A stretch of DNA of 64,000 nucleotides from Simplicispira suum. Its GTDB lineage: Bacteria > Pseudomonadota > Gammaproteobacteria > Burkholderiales > Burkholderiaceae_C. The notes beneath the pieces are model-generated. The model saw nothing but the letters and a program-made list of their open reading frames with translations. It was not told the DNA's origin and did not search any database. The stretch is taken from assembly GCF_003008595.1 (NCBI RefSeq), contig NZ_CP027669.1, positions 3,162,001-3,226,000 of the forward strand, read 5' to 3'. Shown here in pieces: positions 1 through 11,085 of the stretch; position 1 is the first letter of the stretch; each line of letters starts with the position of its first letter. The position numbers were made by a program, and so were the translations under genes.

Positions 1-20
1 TCTCTACATGGAGGCAGACG

Positions 21-1103
21 ATGACTGGTCCTGATTCTCCGGTCGCGACCGTGTCCCGACGCGTTGCAATCCTAGGCGCTGGCGGCATCGCCTTTGGCTA
101 CGCGGCCTTTCTGCGACAGCAGGGCCACGAGGTGACGCTGTGGTCTCCGTCAGGCCACGGCACCGCGGCCCTGGCCAACGGGGCGGACCTGCGCGCCAGC
201 GGCGCTGTCGTCGGCGGCTGGAAAGTGCGTGTGGCCTCCACATGCGCGGAGGCGCTATCCAGCGCACAACTGGTCATTGTCGCCCTGCCGGCCTACGGCC
301 ACCGTACTGTCATTGACGCCATGGCGCCCCACGTGGAGAACGGGCAGGTCGTCGTTTTCAGCGCTCACCTCTCGCTGGCTGCACAGGTACTGCGGCGAGC
401 CTTGTCCGCGCGCGGTGTCGCAGCGCCCGTCGCGGCCCTGGGCACCACCGTGCTCACTGCACGCAAGTCCGAGCCCGACGCCGTGCGCATCGGCACAGTA
501 CGGCAGAAGGTGGACATTGCCGTGCTTCCGGTGGAGGCGACCGGGGATGTCGTGGCGCAATGCTGCGACCTATTCGGCGACCGCTTTGAGGCTACGCCCG
601 ACCTGCTGTCAGTGGCACTGGCAAACCTCAACCCGCAGAACCACTTGGCCATCGCGCTGTGCAACCTCACCCGCATGGAACTCGGCGAGACCTGGCGTCA
701 GGCCAGCCACATCACCCCGGCCGTCTGCCGACTAATCGAGGCGCTGGACGCCGAGCGGCTAGCCCTGGCCGCAGCCTTCGGCATTCAGGTACGCACGGTG
801 CACCAGCACATCCACCTTTCGTATGGTGTGTCCATTGGGTCTCTAGCCGAAATGGAACATGAGCTGGCGCAGCGACCAGGTGGTGTTAACGGCCCGGCGA
901 CCCTCGACACCCGCTACGTCACCGAAGACGTGCCATTCGGACTGGTGCCTACATTGGAGCTGGCCGCGCTTATGGGCGTTCCGATGCCGCTGCACGAGGC
1001 CGGCGTGCGGACGATGTCGGCCCTGTATGGGCGTGATTTCGCAGGAGAGAACGATCTGCTGCCAGCACTTGGACGACTGTCGAGGGAGATCTTGATTGGA
1101 TAA
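21..1103 (+). CDS. NAD(P)-dependent opine (octopine/nopaline) dehydrogenase family protein
   Basis: Opine dehydrogenases reversibly join or split an amino acid and a keto acid through a secondary amine, using NAD(P)H. The 360-residue protein opens with a Rossmann segment (VAILGAGGIAFGYAAFL, glycines at residues 19-22). The C-terminal half matches the helical octopine/nopaline dehydrogenase domain, with a conserved-looking N-P-x-N-H stretch near residue 203. Length is normal for the family. The ATG at 21 follows a strong GGAGG. The gene is cut off from the minus-strand transporter operon by IS elements but could have belonged to the same amino-acid-derivative pathway; that link is inference. 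The family also includes ketopantoate-reductase-like members, so the substrate is open. Confidence 0.8.
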   Translation: MTGPDSPVATVSRRVAILGAGGIAFGYAAFLRQQGHEVTLWSPSGHGTAALANGADLRASGAVVGGWKVRVASTCAEALSSAQLVIVALPAYGHRTVIDAMAPHVENGQVVVFSAHLSLAAQVLRRALSARGVAAPVAALGTTVLTARKSEPDAVRIGTVRQKVDIAVLPVEATGDVVAQCCDLFGDRFEATPDLLSVALANLNPQNHLAIALCNLTRMELGETWRQASHITPAVCRLIEALDAERLALAAAFGIQVRTVHQHIHLSYGVSIGSLAEMEHELAQRPGGVNGPATLDTRYVTEDVPFGLVPTLELAALMGVPMPLHEAGVRTMSALYGRDFAGENDLLPALGRLSREILIG

Positions 1104-1201
1104 GGTGAAGCGCCAGTGCTGTGATCCCACCAATTTCCCCAAGTCCGTTTTAGCCATAAAAAGCAAAGATCGGCTTGTCGAACCTTGGTGATTTAGGCTA
1201 G

Positions 1202-2025
1202 GGCTGTTAACACAAACCGCGAAGTCCATCCGCCACCAAGACAAAGCTGAGGAAGCCGAGAAACATGGCGTCGAGCTTTTCGAACCGGGAGAAGATTCGC
1301 CGATAGCCTTTCAGGCGCCGGAACAACCGCTCGACTTCATTGCGCCGCCGGTACATGGCCCGGTCGTATTCCCAGGGGTCGAGGCGTGTCCGCGTTGGAG
1401 GAACGACGGGAATGAACCCCATGTCCAGGGCCAATTGTCGTGTTTCGTTTCCTTCGTACGCACGGTCCATGAGCAGGTGGATTGGCCGACTCGTTGGCCC
1501 CAAGCTTTGCAGGAGGCGGCGGCCCTCAGGGGCATCATGCGCCTGTCCGGGCGACAGACTGAAAGTCACGGCCGTTCGAGCATCCGCGGCAACCAGATGA
1601 ACCTTGGTGTTCCATCCGCCTCGGGACTTCCCGATGGATTGAGGGCCGTTTTTTTTAACGCGCCGGTGCCATCTGGATGAACCTTGATGCTGGTGGAGTC
1701 GAGCGAAACGGCTTCGATGCGAATGCGCACTACCTGCTCGCGCTGGAGCTCCTGGAACATCTTGTCCAGCACACCAGCCTTCTCCCAGCGGCGCATGCGT
1801 GTGTAGATGGTGTGCCAGTTGCCAAACCTTTTGGGCAGGCCACGCCATTTGCAACCGTGCTCAGCCACGTAAAGCATGGCATTGACCACCTGAAGGTTGG
1901 TCATGCTGACGTTACCGCGTTGAGTCGGCAGGCAGTGTGCGATACGAGCAAACTGTTCGAGCGTAATTTCCATGCCTGCCAGTGTCGCCCATCAACCCCA
2001 TTTAGGAAATTAGTGTTAACACGCC
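1202..2025 (-). mobile_element. IS5-family insertion sequence with flanking CTAG
   Basis: The ends are inverted repeats: GGCTGTTAACAC on the left and, read inward, GGCGTGTTAACAC on the right (one-base indel). Each end is flanked by CTAG (1198-1201 and 2026-2029), which fits a 4-bp target duplication of the kind used by part of the IS5 family. The element is 824 bp and holds a transposase in two overlapping frames. Its right end directly abuts the IS21-family element. Confidence 0.8.
1207..1973 (-). CDS. IS5-family transposase, made by -1 frameshift
   Basis: DDE transposase in two frames. The upstream frame (start 1973) holds the DUF4096-like N-terminus and the first catalytic Asp (SLDSTSIKVHPDG). 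The downstream frame ends at 1207 and holds the second Asp (LLMDRAYEG) and the Glu (NEVERLFRRLKGY). Homologous sequence continues across a run of eight A on the minus strand (1649-1656 as T8), and moving one base back there fuses the frames into a protein of about 255 residues. Programmed -1 slippage on an A run is normal for this family, so I treat the gene as intact rather than broken. Confidence 0.8.
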
Positions 2026-2148
2026 CTAGTTCTGACCCACTTTCCTGCCTGATCGCCGAAGTAAATCTGACCCACCCGGGCTCCTTCGATTGCGCTGCTC
2101 GGGCGCGTAGGGCGTAGGCCGTAGCGGCCGGGCAGCGCGCGGCACCGC

Positions 2149-3935
<1,787 letters not shown>

Positions 3936-4021
3936 CGACGGCACCAAAAAAGCCGTCATCCTCTCCCAGGTGGGTCAGTTTTACGTCGGCGGGGTGGGTC
4001 AGTATTACTCCGGCGCTAACA

Positions 4022-4367
4022 CTCGGATTCGTCGCATCGTTGTTTTCGTCAAAACTGTCCAGCATTTCAGGCCATGTCCATATCGGTTGGTTCACATGGG
4101 GAGATGCTAGCAAGTACCACTTTGCTCTGGTGCGTAAGCGAACCTCAACCCTCGATTGACAGCAGTAGCGAACAAGTTTTGGCTGACTGAACAAGGTAGT
4201 TGAGGAGTCTCTGAGGAGCGCCGTCGCTCCCTATACCGGGGTTCGCACCGTACGAACTGCGCACCTGCTGGTCACCGTCCGGAGATTCAGGACGTCCGGC
4301 CAAGGCCTCGTCCACTTGCGCACAATTTTTAACCGTTGACCTGATACTCGAACAATCGTGCCTAACT
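4022..4367. other. Intergenic stretch between IS21 element and aminotransferase gene
   Basis: No convincing gene. On the minus strand a short open segment from a GTG near 4097 (VNQPIWTWPEMLDSF...) reads straight into the IS21 end and could be the start of a gene broken by that insertion. I do not recognise it, and no matching continuation is evident left of the IS pair. Confidence 0.35.
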
Positions 4368-5528
4368 TCACGGTGTGACGTTGAATTGTGCTTGGCGCTG
4401 AGCAATCAACCCGACGACTTGGTCAACATCGTCGAGCGTATTGAACACCCCAAACGATATCCTCACACCACCGCGCTCCGGCGATACGCGAACATGGTGC
4501 TGGGCAAAGTGGTTGACCCACTTGGCAACAGGCAAGTCGAGTACGTAAATGTGTGCCCGCTCTGTGCGCTTCCTTGGACCGACCACCGCCACACCCAGCT
4601 CATCCAGTTTCTCGAGCAAATGGTCCCCCAAGGACAACATGTGCGCTTCAATCTGAACGGGGTCCAAGCGGAGAATGAAATCCACTGACCGGCTCAATGC
4701 ATGCAAGTCGGGCAGGTTGAAGTTGCCAAATTCGAACCGCCCCGCATCGCGCCTCAACATCAAGTCCTCAGGTCGCGCGACGTAGTCGCTGGGCGGATTT
4801 TCCAAGCTGCTCATGGCCACGTAGGCTGGCTGAAGCTCTTGCAAGTCTTCCCTTACGAACAACAAGCCCAGGCCTTGTGGCACCAACAAGCCTTTGTGGC
4901 ACCCGGCCGCAAGCACAGAAACGCCCATGGCCTTGACGTCGACCGGCAACACGCCAATGGATTGCATGACGTCCACAACCAGGTAGATACCTGCCTTGGC
5001 ACACAGTCGACCAATGCTGGCGATGTCGTGCCGCTGCCCCGCATGGAAGGTCACGTGCGACAGCGAAATGACCCGAGTCGATTCGTCAATGTGGGACGCA
5101 AACGTATCGGCATTGGCGACCTGAGCATCTTGCAGCTTGAGAAACCGGACATTCACGCCTTTGCGCTTGAGGTTCAGCCACGCATAAGCGTTGTTGGGGT
5201 GGTCGCCTTCGAGCATCAAGACCGTATCACCTGTCTTGAGCGGCACGGCGTTGGCTGCGATGTTCAAACCTTCTGAGGTGTTCTTGGTGAACGCGATTTC
5301 TGTGGGCCTGGCGTTCAGTAGCTTCGCAACCTTCGCTCGGGTCTCCTCGACACGAGCCATCCACACCGGCTTAGGCCCCGCCATCTGGTTACCCTCAACC
5401 AGAAACTGATTCAAGGCGTCACGAACACAGTTGGCGAGGGGCGTTTGGTGTGCAGAGTCCAAGTACAGGCAATGCTGCATCACGGGAAACTCGCTCCGAA
5501 TGGATGCTGAGTCAAAAGTGTGGGTCAT
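4368..5528 (-). CDS. Class V aminotransferase-fold PLP enzyme (cysteine desulfurase/lyase-like)
   Basis: A fold-type I PLP enzyme of the NifS/kynureninase branch, 386 residues. The Schiff-base lysine is probably K212 (AAGCHKGLLVPQG). D186 and Q189 in VVDVMQSIG fit the cofactor-binding Asp and Gln, and R-I-S-F near the C-terminus is the usual substrate-carboxylate region. The family includes desulfurases, cysteine-sulfoxide lyases and isopenicillin-N epimerase-like enzymes, so the reaction cannot be fixed. It is the last gene of the minus-strand operon after two amino-acid ABC importers, so action on the imported compound is a reasonable inference. AGAGAAG precedes the ATG. Confidence 0.75.
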   Translation of the reverse strand: MTHTFDSASIRSEFPVMQHCLYLDSAHQTPLANCVRDALNQFLVEGNQMAGPKPVWMARVEETRAKVAKLLNARPTEIAFTKNTSEGLNIAANAVPLKTGDTVLMLEGDHPNNAYAWLNLKRKGVNVRFLKLQDAQVANADTFASHIDESTRVISLSHVTFHAGQRHDIASIGRLCAKAGIYLVVDVMQSIGVLPVDVKAMGVSVLAAGCHKGLLVPQGLGLLFVREDLQELQPAYVAMSSLENPPSDYVARPEDLMLRRDAGRFEFGNFNLPDLHALSRSVDFILRLDPVQIEAHMLSLGDHLLEKLDELGVAVVGPRKRTERAHIYVLDLPVAKWVNHFAQHHVRVSPERGGVRISFGVFNTLDDVDQVVGLIAQRQAQFNVTP

Positions 5529-5589
5529 GGTCTTCTCTGGTCGAATGAGGCCGGCAACTTGGAACGGGCATGTGACTGGCGTGTGTTGC

Positions 5590-6942
5590 TCAATGCAACT
5601 TGATGCGCGAGCCCCCGGACGGCATGAGACATCTGGCCAAGGTTTGCAATGTCACGCGCCTCCATCCATGCAGCGTGACTTCATGTGACTTGTACATGAG
5701 CCAATACATGGTCTTGGCGAACAAGCCCTCAATGAACATGCTGCGCCCCACCAGCCCGCCCATCAGGCTGCCAATGGTGCTGAACTTCCCCAAGGAGATA
5801 AGTGAGCCGAAATCTCGATACTTGTAAGGAGGTATCGCCTGGCCTTGGAGATGCAGGGGAAGATTGAGGGCAAGAAACGCGGCCTGCTGGTGTGCAGCCT
5901 GCGCGCGGGGTGGGACAACTCCATGACCGCCTGGTATCGGGCATGCCGCGCAATCGCCCATTGCAAAGATGGAAGGGTCCAGCGTGGTCTGCAAGCTGGG
6001 TTGAACAACCAATTGATTCAGGTGGTTGGTTTCCAATCCGGCAAGGGTCTTCAAGAAGCTTGGAGCGCGCACGCCCGCCGCCCAGACCGTGATGTCCGAC
6101 GGGATGCTCGAACCGTCGGACAACTGAACCGCTGTGCAGGTCACAGCAGAGACTTTCGCAGAAACATGCACCTGCACGCCCTGGTCAGTCAGGAGCCTGT
6201 GAGCAGCCTCGGAGAGGCGGGGCGGCAGCGCAGACAACACACGGTCCGTCGCCTCGACCACATGAACCTCAAGGGCGTCCGAACCCACAGAAGACGGAGT
6301 GTGACCATGGCCAAGCACTTCTCGCCCAGTTCGAAGCAGCTCTGCCGCCAACTCAACCCCGGTTGCACCTGCGCCAATGATGCAGATACGGAGTCGTCGA
6401 ACTTGTCCGGATTGGGATTGGCGTGATTGTTCACGGAAGCACGCGTTCAACAACTTGCGATTGAACTTGGCCGCATCGCATGTGCACTCCAGTTTCAGCG
6501 CATGCTCCTTCACCCCCGGCGTTCCAAAGTCATTGCTTTGGCTGCCGACGGCCAGCACCAGGGTGTCGTAGCCAAAGGTCCGAGCTGGCGTGATTTCCTC
6601 TCCGTCCGAATCAACGAACGGCGCGATGCTCACCTCTCGACTCTCACGATTCAGACCAGTCATCTCGCCCATGCGGTAGGCAAAGCCATTGTTTCGGGCG
6701 TGTGCCAGGAAACCCACTTCGTGCCCGCCAACGTCCATGCTGCCGGCAGCGATTTCATGAAGCTTGGGCTTCCATATGTGGGAGCGGGCCTTGTCAATCA
6801 AGGTGACTTCAAACTCAGCAGAACGGCCCAGCTTTGTCGCAAGCTCCAACCCGGCCGCCCCGCCGCCCACAATGACCACCCGATGTCGCTGCGCTCGGTC
6901 GGTGGACCGCAACCGCCTGGAGAACAAACTGAGGGCGTTCAT
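5590..6942 (-). CDS. ndh: Type II NADH dehydrogenase (NDH-2), FAD-dependent
   Basis: NDH-2 is a peripheral membrane flavoprotein that passes electrons from NADH to quinone without pumping protons. The 450-residue protein has an FAD Rossmann motif (VVIVGGGAAGLELA, residues 22-35), a second NADH-binding motif (CIIGAGATGVELAAELL, about 187-203) and the C-terminal FAD motif (IFAMGDCAACP, Asp330). The C-terminal segment with GSLMGGLVGRSMFIEGLFAK matches the membrane-anchoring part of the family. AGGAGC precedes the ATG. It lies in the transport/catabolic operon, where it could reoxidise NADH from the two dehydrogenases at the operon start. Confidence 0.85.
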   Translation of the reverse strand: MNALSLFSRRLRSTDRAQRHRVVIVGGGAAGLELATKLGRSAEFEVTLIDKARSHIWKPKLHEIAAGSMDVGGHEVGFLAHARNNGFAYRMGEMTGLNRESREVSIAPFVDSDGEEITPARTFGYDTLVLAVGSQSNDFGTPGVKEHALKLECTCDAAKFNRKLLNACFREQSRQSQSGQVRRLRICIIGAGATGVELAAELLRTGREVLGHGHTPSSVGSDALEVHVVEATDRVLSALPPRLSEAAHRLLTDQGVQVHVSAKVSAVTCTAVQLSDGSSIPSDITVWAAGVRAPSFLKTLAGLETNHLNQLVVQPSLQTTLDPSIFAMGDCAACPIPGGHGVVPPRAQAAHQQAAFLALNLPLHLQGQAIPPYKYRDFGSLISLGKFSTIGSLMGGLVGRSMFIEGLFAKTMYWLMYKSHEVTLHGWRRVTLQTLARCLMPSGGSRIKLH

Positions 6943-7163
6943 GTTTGCTCCTAGTTGTAGCCAAGAATGGCGACGTCCCGAAGGTCTGACTCCCTATCGA
7001 AGCCAATTGCCCACGAGGCGTCAGAACAGCTGGTCGTTCCGGCTGTCGATAACGGGTGGACTGCCTGAGGATGGCACTCACTTGCGGTGAATTCCGGGCG
7101 AAAAGGGCGCACCGAACCCTCCTCGGCAATGAGGATGCATGCAGATTGGTTGTTCATGGTGGT
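6943..7163. other. Gap between ABC permease and ndh; doubtful small ORF
   Basis: A 68-codon minus-strand frame (7157-6951) fills this gap. It has no visible Shine-Dalgarno, no recognisable domain and a composition like translated non-coding DNA. The ndh ribosome-binding site (AGGAGC) lies at the gap's downstream edge. An internal promoter is possible but not evident. Confidence 0.3.
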
Positions 7164-7826
7164 TTAGCTGCGCAGCTTTCGCTCAAGAAAACCGGCCAAC
7201 AGCGTGAGTGGGTAACAAATGGCGAAGAAAACAAACAGCACAGCGCAGTAAATTTCGACCGCATGTGCATCGGTGCTGACATAGGCCAGGCGCTCAATCA
7301 TCTGCCTCGCGGACCCCAGCAGGTCTGTCACCCCGACCACCGAGGTCAAGGCGCTTGCCTGGATAAGGACGGTCAGCTGCCCGACATATGGCGGAAGGAA
7401 TCGCCGCACCGCCTGCGGCATGACAGCGAACACCAGCGCTTGAACTTTGCTCAAACCAAGGGCCCGTGCCGCCTCGGTCTGGCGGGTCGATATGGACTTC
7501 AAGGCCCCGCGAGCTGTTTCTGCGATGTTGGCCCCACCCCAAACCGCCAAGCCCAAGACCGATGCGGTGATGGGGCCCGTGGATATACCAACATGTGGCA
7601 GCGCAAAGAAGACAAAGAGCAAGGTGATGAGTGAGGGGACGCCCCTGAAAATGTCTATGTAGAGACGCACCACCACCTGCACCCAGGTGCGTGTACTCGC
7701 CGACAACGCGCCGATGAAGACACCAATCACTGTGGCCAACAGCGTGGTCAGCAAGGACACCCAAAGGGTGACGTACAGACCACTGAGCATGTGAGAGGCA
7801 ACCGGACCAATCCACGGCTGATTCAT
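7164..7826 (-). CDS. Polar amino acid ABC transporter permease (system 2, second permease)
   Basis: HisM/GlnP-type membrane subunit of 220 residues with about five hydrophobic segments. The EAA loop contacting the ATPase is visible as EAARALGLSKVQALVFAVMP. Its start overlaps the end of the preceding permease (ATGA, 7823-7826), so the two are coupled and form a heterodimeric pore. With the SBP at 8533 and the ATPase at 9465 it completes the second importer of the operon. Confidence 0.88.
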   Translation of the reverse strand: MNQPWIGPVASHMLSGLYVTLWVSLLTTLLATVIGVFIGALSASTRTWVQVVVRLYIDIFRGVPSLITLLFVFFALPHVGISTGPITASVLGLAVWGGANIAETARGALKSISTRQTEAARALGLSKVQALVFAVMPQAVRRFLPPYVGQLTVLIQASALTSVVGVTDLLGSARQMIERLAYVSTDAHAVEIYCAVLFVFFAICYPLTLLAGFLERKLRS

Positions 7827-8485
7827 TTGGAAACTCCCAAACCCGGCACGGCCACGAATCGCTCAAAACGACGCGACGCGAATGCAATGATGTTGGACAC
7901 CACGAGATAGGCCAGCGCCGCCATTCCAAACACCTCGAAGACTTTGAAGGTGTCGGCCACCATGCGGTTCGCCACGTAGGTCAACTCCTGGTACCCCACC
8001 GCAATCATGAAAGACGAGGAGCGAAACTGCGTGATAGCCATCGTGGTGGCAGCGGGAATCGAGGTGCGTATGCCAAGTGGTAACGTCACATCCAGGAATG
8101 CACGACTTGCAGACATGCCAAGTGCCCGCGCAGCCACAACCTCGTTGGGATTCACGGCTCCATATCCTGCCCTAAATATCTCCGTGTGGTATCCCGCCCC
8201 CCACAGACCCAGCGCCAGCCATGAGGTTTCAAAGGGCGTCAGCTTGATGCCCACCTCAGGCAGCGCGAAGTACAACATCACAACCTGAACCAGCAAAGGC
8301 GTGCAGCGGAAGAAGGTCGCAAAAATCGCGATGCCTTGGCTCAAAAGAGGGACCCTGGCGTGGCGTGCAGCGCCAAAAATCATTCCCAGCGTGATGCCCA
8401 TGGTGATTCCGATACCGCTTATGAGCAGGGTACGGCCCAGCCCTTCAAGCAACATCAGCAAATCGGCTACAAAGTTTGTCGGCAT
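7823..8485 (-). CDS. Polar amino acid ABC transporter permease (system 2, first permease)
   Basis: HisQ/GlnP-type permease of 220 residues. The N-terminal region around LGRTLLISGIGITMGITLGM is the first transmembrane segment, and the EAA-like loop reads VAARALGMSASRAFLDVTLP. GGGAAA precedes the ATG. It lies downstream of the matching substrate-binding protein and is coupled by a 4-nt overlap to the next permease. Confidence 0.88.
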   Translation of the reverse strand: MPTNFVADLLMLLEGLGRTLLISGIGITMGITLGMIFGAARHARVPLLSQGIAIFATFFRCTPLLVQVVMLYFALPEVGIKLTPFETSWLALGLWGAGYHTEIFRAGYGAVNPNEVVAARALGMSASRAFLDVTLPLGIRTSIPAATTMAITQFRSSSFMIAVGYQELTYVANRMVADTFKVFEVFGMAALAYLVVSNIIAFASRRFERFVAVPGLGVSK

Positions 8486-8532
8486 CGAATTTCCCGCATG
8501 GAGAGTCGCACAAGCCAGCCAGGGTCAGCGTG

Positions 8533-9405
8533 TCACTTCAAACACTCAAGGGCACCACTCTTCGAGTAGTCCAGCTTGACGTTCGGCCCTGGCACAACAG
8601 CGCGGTATTTCGCAACAAAAGTCGGGTCCTTGACCTCCTGAGAGAAGGCCTTGAAGAAGGCGTCCTCAGCGCGCATTTGCTCCAGCACTGCGTTGACCCA
8701 GTCGAGCATCGGCTTGTTGCCCTTCTTGACTCCAACGCCCTGGACCGCCGACGCAGCCAAGGTGCCCACGACCTTGAAGTTCTTCTGCATTTGCGTGAAG
8801 TTGAAGCCGTAGACGTCGATGTAGGCAAACGCATCCGCGCGCCCCTGGCTCAGCATGGTCGAGCCCTCGGCGGCGGTCTGAACCGTTGTCAAATTGGCTT
8901 GTGGGTAGCACTTCTGCAACCAGGTTTGGTAGGTGCTCCCGGTTGGCGTAATGACGGTCTTGCCCGTCAAATCTGCATAGTCAGCGACCTTGGAATCCTT
9001 GGGCACGATGAGCTGCAAATTGCTCACCCAAATCGGACTGGAATAGTCCAGCTGCTCGGCCCTCGCAGGAGTGAACGCCAGAGACGCGAGAATCAAGTCA
9101 ATTTTTCCAGACTGCAAGAACGGAATACGGTTGCTGTCGTTCACGCACTGCGTCCGCAACCCCTCACCGGTGCCGAGCGCAGCCTCTGCAATCCGCTTCA
9201 CCATGGTGTACTCATAGCCAGCGGGTTTGCCGTCAATGCCAACGTAGCCGGCGGGCGGATAAGCGCAGTTGATTCCCACGGTCAAGAACCCGGCAGCTTT
9301 GACCTCCGCAGGCAGCGGGACATCCACCTTGGGAGCTGCGGCATGCGCGGCACAGGTGCCGGCGACAAGGGCAACGGCAAAAGCAGCAGACAGAACTTGT
9401 TTCAT
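8533..9405 (-). CDS. Periplasmic amino acid-binding protein (SBP family 3), system 2
   Basis: Solute-binding protein of a polar amino acid importer. I chose the ATG at 9405 because it begins a clear Sec signal peptide (MKQVLSAAFAVALVAGTCA, cleavage near AHA-AP) and follows AGGAAG; a frame extends 21 codons further upstream but lacks a leader. The mature part shows the family-3 pattern: LTVGINCAYPPAGYVG, IPFLQSGKIDLILASLAFTPARAEQLDYS and the hinge region ADLTGKTVITPTGSTYQ. The segment FTPARAEQ, where amino acid binders often have T-x-x-R, suggests an alpha-amino-acid carboxylate ligand. Confidence 0.9.
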   Translation of the reverse strand: MKQVLSAAFAVALVAGTCAAHAAAPKVDVPLPAEVKAAGFLTVGINCAYPPAGYVGIDGKPAGYEYTMVKRIAEAALGTGEGLRTQCVNDSNRIPFLQSGKIDLILASLAFTPARAEQLDYSSPIWVSNLQLIVPKDSKVADYADLTGKTVITPTGSTYQTWLQKCYPQANLTTVQTAAEGSTMLSQGRADAFAYIDVYGFNFTQMQKNFKVVGTLAASAVQGVGVKKGNKPMLDWVNAVLEQMRAEDAFFKAFSQEVKDPTFVAKYRAVVPGPNVKLDYSKSGALECLK

Positions 9406-9464
9406 TTTCGCTTCCTGGTATTGAGAGGTTGGGGAGGGCGTGAACGGACCAGCGGGGCGGTCCG

Positions 9465-10238
9465 TCAATGCTTTTTCAAGCGGGAGAGAAACTGTTTGGT
9501 GCGTTCGTGTTGGGGGTGGTCGAGCACCTCAGACGGGGGACCCTGCTCGACAATGTTTCCGCCTGCCATCAACACAACTCTGTCACCGACTTCGCGGGCG
9601 AAGCCCATCTCATGCGTGACCACGAGCATCGTCATGCCCGACTTCGCCAGGTCTTTCATGACCGCAAGCACTTCCCCCACGAGTTCGGGGTCGAGCGCGG
9701 AGGTCGTCTCGTCAAACAGCATCACGTGGGGTTGCATCATGAGCGCACGTGCAATGGCCACGCGTTGCTGTTGCCCCCCGGAGAGCTGGTCCGGATAGTG
9801 CTCAGCCTTTTCTGCCAAACCCACTTTGCGCAGATAGTCGAGCGCCCGACTTTCAGCTTGGTCAACTGGCTCCTTAAGGACCCGCCTTGGCGCCAGCGTC
9901 AGGTTCTTCAAAACCGTCAGGTGCGGAAAAAGGTAGTAGTGCTGAAACACCATCCCGACCCGCTGACGAATCTTGTTCTCATCAAAGCTGCCCGACGTGA
10001 TGTCGTCACCTTCAAGAAGAATTTGCCCAGCATCCACCCGTTGCAGCAAGTTGGCACACCTCAGTAGTGAGCTCTTGCCACCGCCACTGGGCCCGACAAT
10101 CACGACGACTTCGCCGCGCTGAACCTCCAGGTCGACCCCCTTGAGAACGACGTTTCCACCGTAAGAGAGGTGAATATCCCTCATCTCGATAATCGGCCGC
10201 TCACCGCGAGATGCTCCCAGCTTGCCTGTTGCACTCAT
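9465..10238 (-). CDS. Polar amino acid ABC transporter ATPase (system 2)
   Basis: HisP/GlnQ-type ATPase of about 257 residues. Walker A is GPSGGGKSS, signature LSGGQQQ, Walker [14 protein letters not shown]-loop VVTHEM. Start choice: the ATG at 10238 follows GAGAGTGGA and gives normal length; an alternative ATG at 10256 is 11 nt beyond the upstream stop. The longer open frame to 10409 overlaps the neighbouring ATPase and is not credible. The gene sits directly after the ATPase of system 1, so the two nucleotide-binding genes are adjacent. Confidence 0.9.
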   Translation of the reverse strand: MSATGKLGASRGERPIIEMRDIHLSYGGNVVLKGVDLEVQRGEVVVIVGPSGGGKSSLLRCANLLQRVDAGQILLEGDDITSGSFDENKIRQRVGMVFQHYYLFPHLTVLKNLTLAPRRVLKEPVDQAESRALDYLRKVGLAEKAEHYPDQLSGGQQQRVAIARALMMQPHVMLFDETTSALDPELVGEVLAVMKDLAKSGMTMLVVTHEMGFAREVGDRVVLMAGGNIVEQGPPSEVLDHPQHERTKQFLSRLKKH

Positions 10239-10266
10239 GTCGTTGTCCACTCTCATAGATAGGGGC

Positions 10267-11076
10267 CTAGCCGCGGTGCACGTTCGACTGGAACCGTTTG
10301 ACGAAGGTTTGAAAACGCTCCGTCTTGGGGTTTTCGAACACCTCAGCCGGAGGACCGTCTTCGATGATGGCGCCCTGATAAAAGAACAAGAGCCGGTCGG
10401 CCACATCACGGGCGAACTGCATCTCGTGGGTGACGATAATCATGGTCATCCCATCGTTGCTGAGGTCGCGCAGTGTTTTGAGAACCTCGTCAACCAACTC
10501 GGGGTCGAGTGCCGAGGTCACCTCATCGAAAAGCATGACCTTGGGCCTCATGGCGAGTGCTCGCGCAATGGCCACCCGCTGTTGCTGACCACCCGAGAGC
10601 TGCGAAGGAAAATGGTCGGCCTTGTCTGCCAGGCCCACCTTGCCCAACAACTTGACGGCATGCGCCCGGGCTTCCTCCTTCGATTCCTTGTTGACCAGCA
10701 TCGGGCCCATCATCACGTTCTCGATGGCCGTTTTATGGGGGAACAGGTTGTAATTCTGAAACACCATCCCCGCTTTAGTGCGCAGGTGGGCAATGTCGGC
10801 CTCTGACTGACGCCGGCGCGAACCGCCGGCACTGCCGACATAGCCAACCCCCTCGCCATCAACCAGAATCTGACCCGCCTGGAACTCTTCCAGGAAGTTG
10901 ATGCACCTGAGCAGGGTCGACTTTCCGGAGCCACTCGGCCCCACCAAGACAACCACTTCACCCTCCTTCACATCAAACGAGATGTTCTTGAGCACCTGGT
11001 TATTGCCAAAGCTCTTGGAGACGTCTTTCACCTCAATCATGGTTCGACGAGGTTCACGCGAATGGGCAAGGTTCAT
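10267..11076 (-). CDS. Polar amino acid ABC transporter ATPase (system 1)
   Basis: 269-residue ATPase: Walker [11 protein letters not shown]-loop [11 protein letters not shown], signature LSGGQQQ, Walker [14 protein letters not shown]-loop VTHEM. A short Gly/Ser/Arg-rich insert ([16 protein letters not shown]) lies between Walker A and the Q-loop, where the system 2 ATPase has none. A strong GAGGAAAG precedes the ATG. It lies 9 nt after its permease gene. Confidence 0.92.
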   Translation of the reverse strand: MNLAHSREPRRTMIEVKDVSKSFGNNQVLKNISFDVKEGEVVVLVGPSGSGKSTLLRCINFLEEFQAGQILVDGEGVGYVGSAGGSRRRQSEADIAHLRTKAGMVFQNYNLFPHKTAIENVMMGPMLVNKESKEEARAHAVKLLGKVGLADKADHFPSQLSGGQQQRVAIARALAMRPKVMLFDEVTSALDPELVDEVLKTLRDLSNDGMTMIIVTHEMQFARDVADRLLFFYQGAIIEDGPPAEVFENPKTERFQTFVKRFQSNVHRG

Positions 11077-11085
11077 CTTCTTTCC

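Noticed and set aside
1207..1973. IS5 transposase as a frameshifted pseudogene
   Set aside because: The two frames meet at an A8 run in the right direction for programmed -1 frameshifting, which this family uses.
4145..4405. 86-codon minus-strand frame overlapping the aminotransferase 3' end
   Set aside because: Overlaps a real gene and shows no domain or ribosome-binding site.
6951..7157. 68-codon frame between the ABC permease and ndh
   Set aside because: No Shine-Dalgarno, domain or convincing composition; kept only as a gap note.
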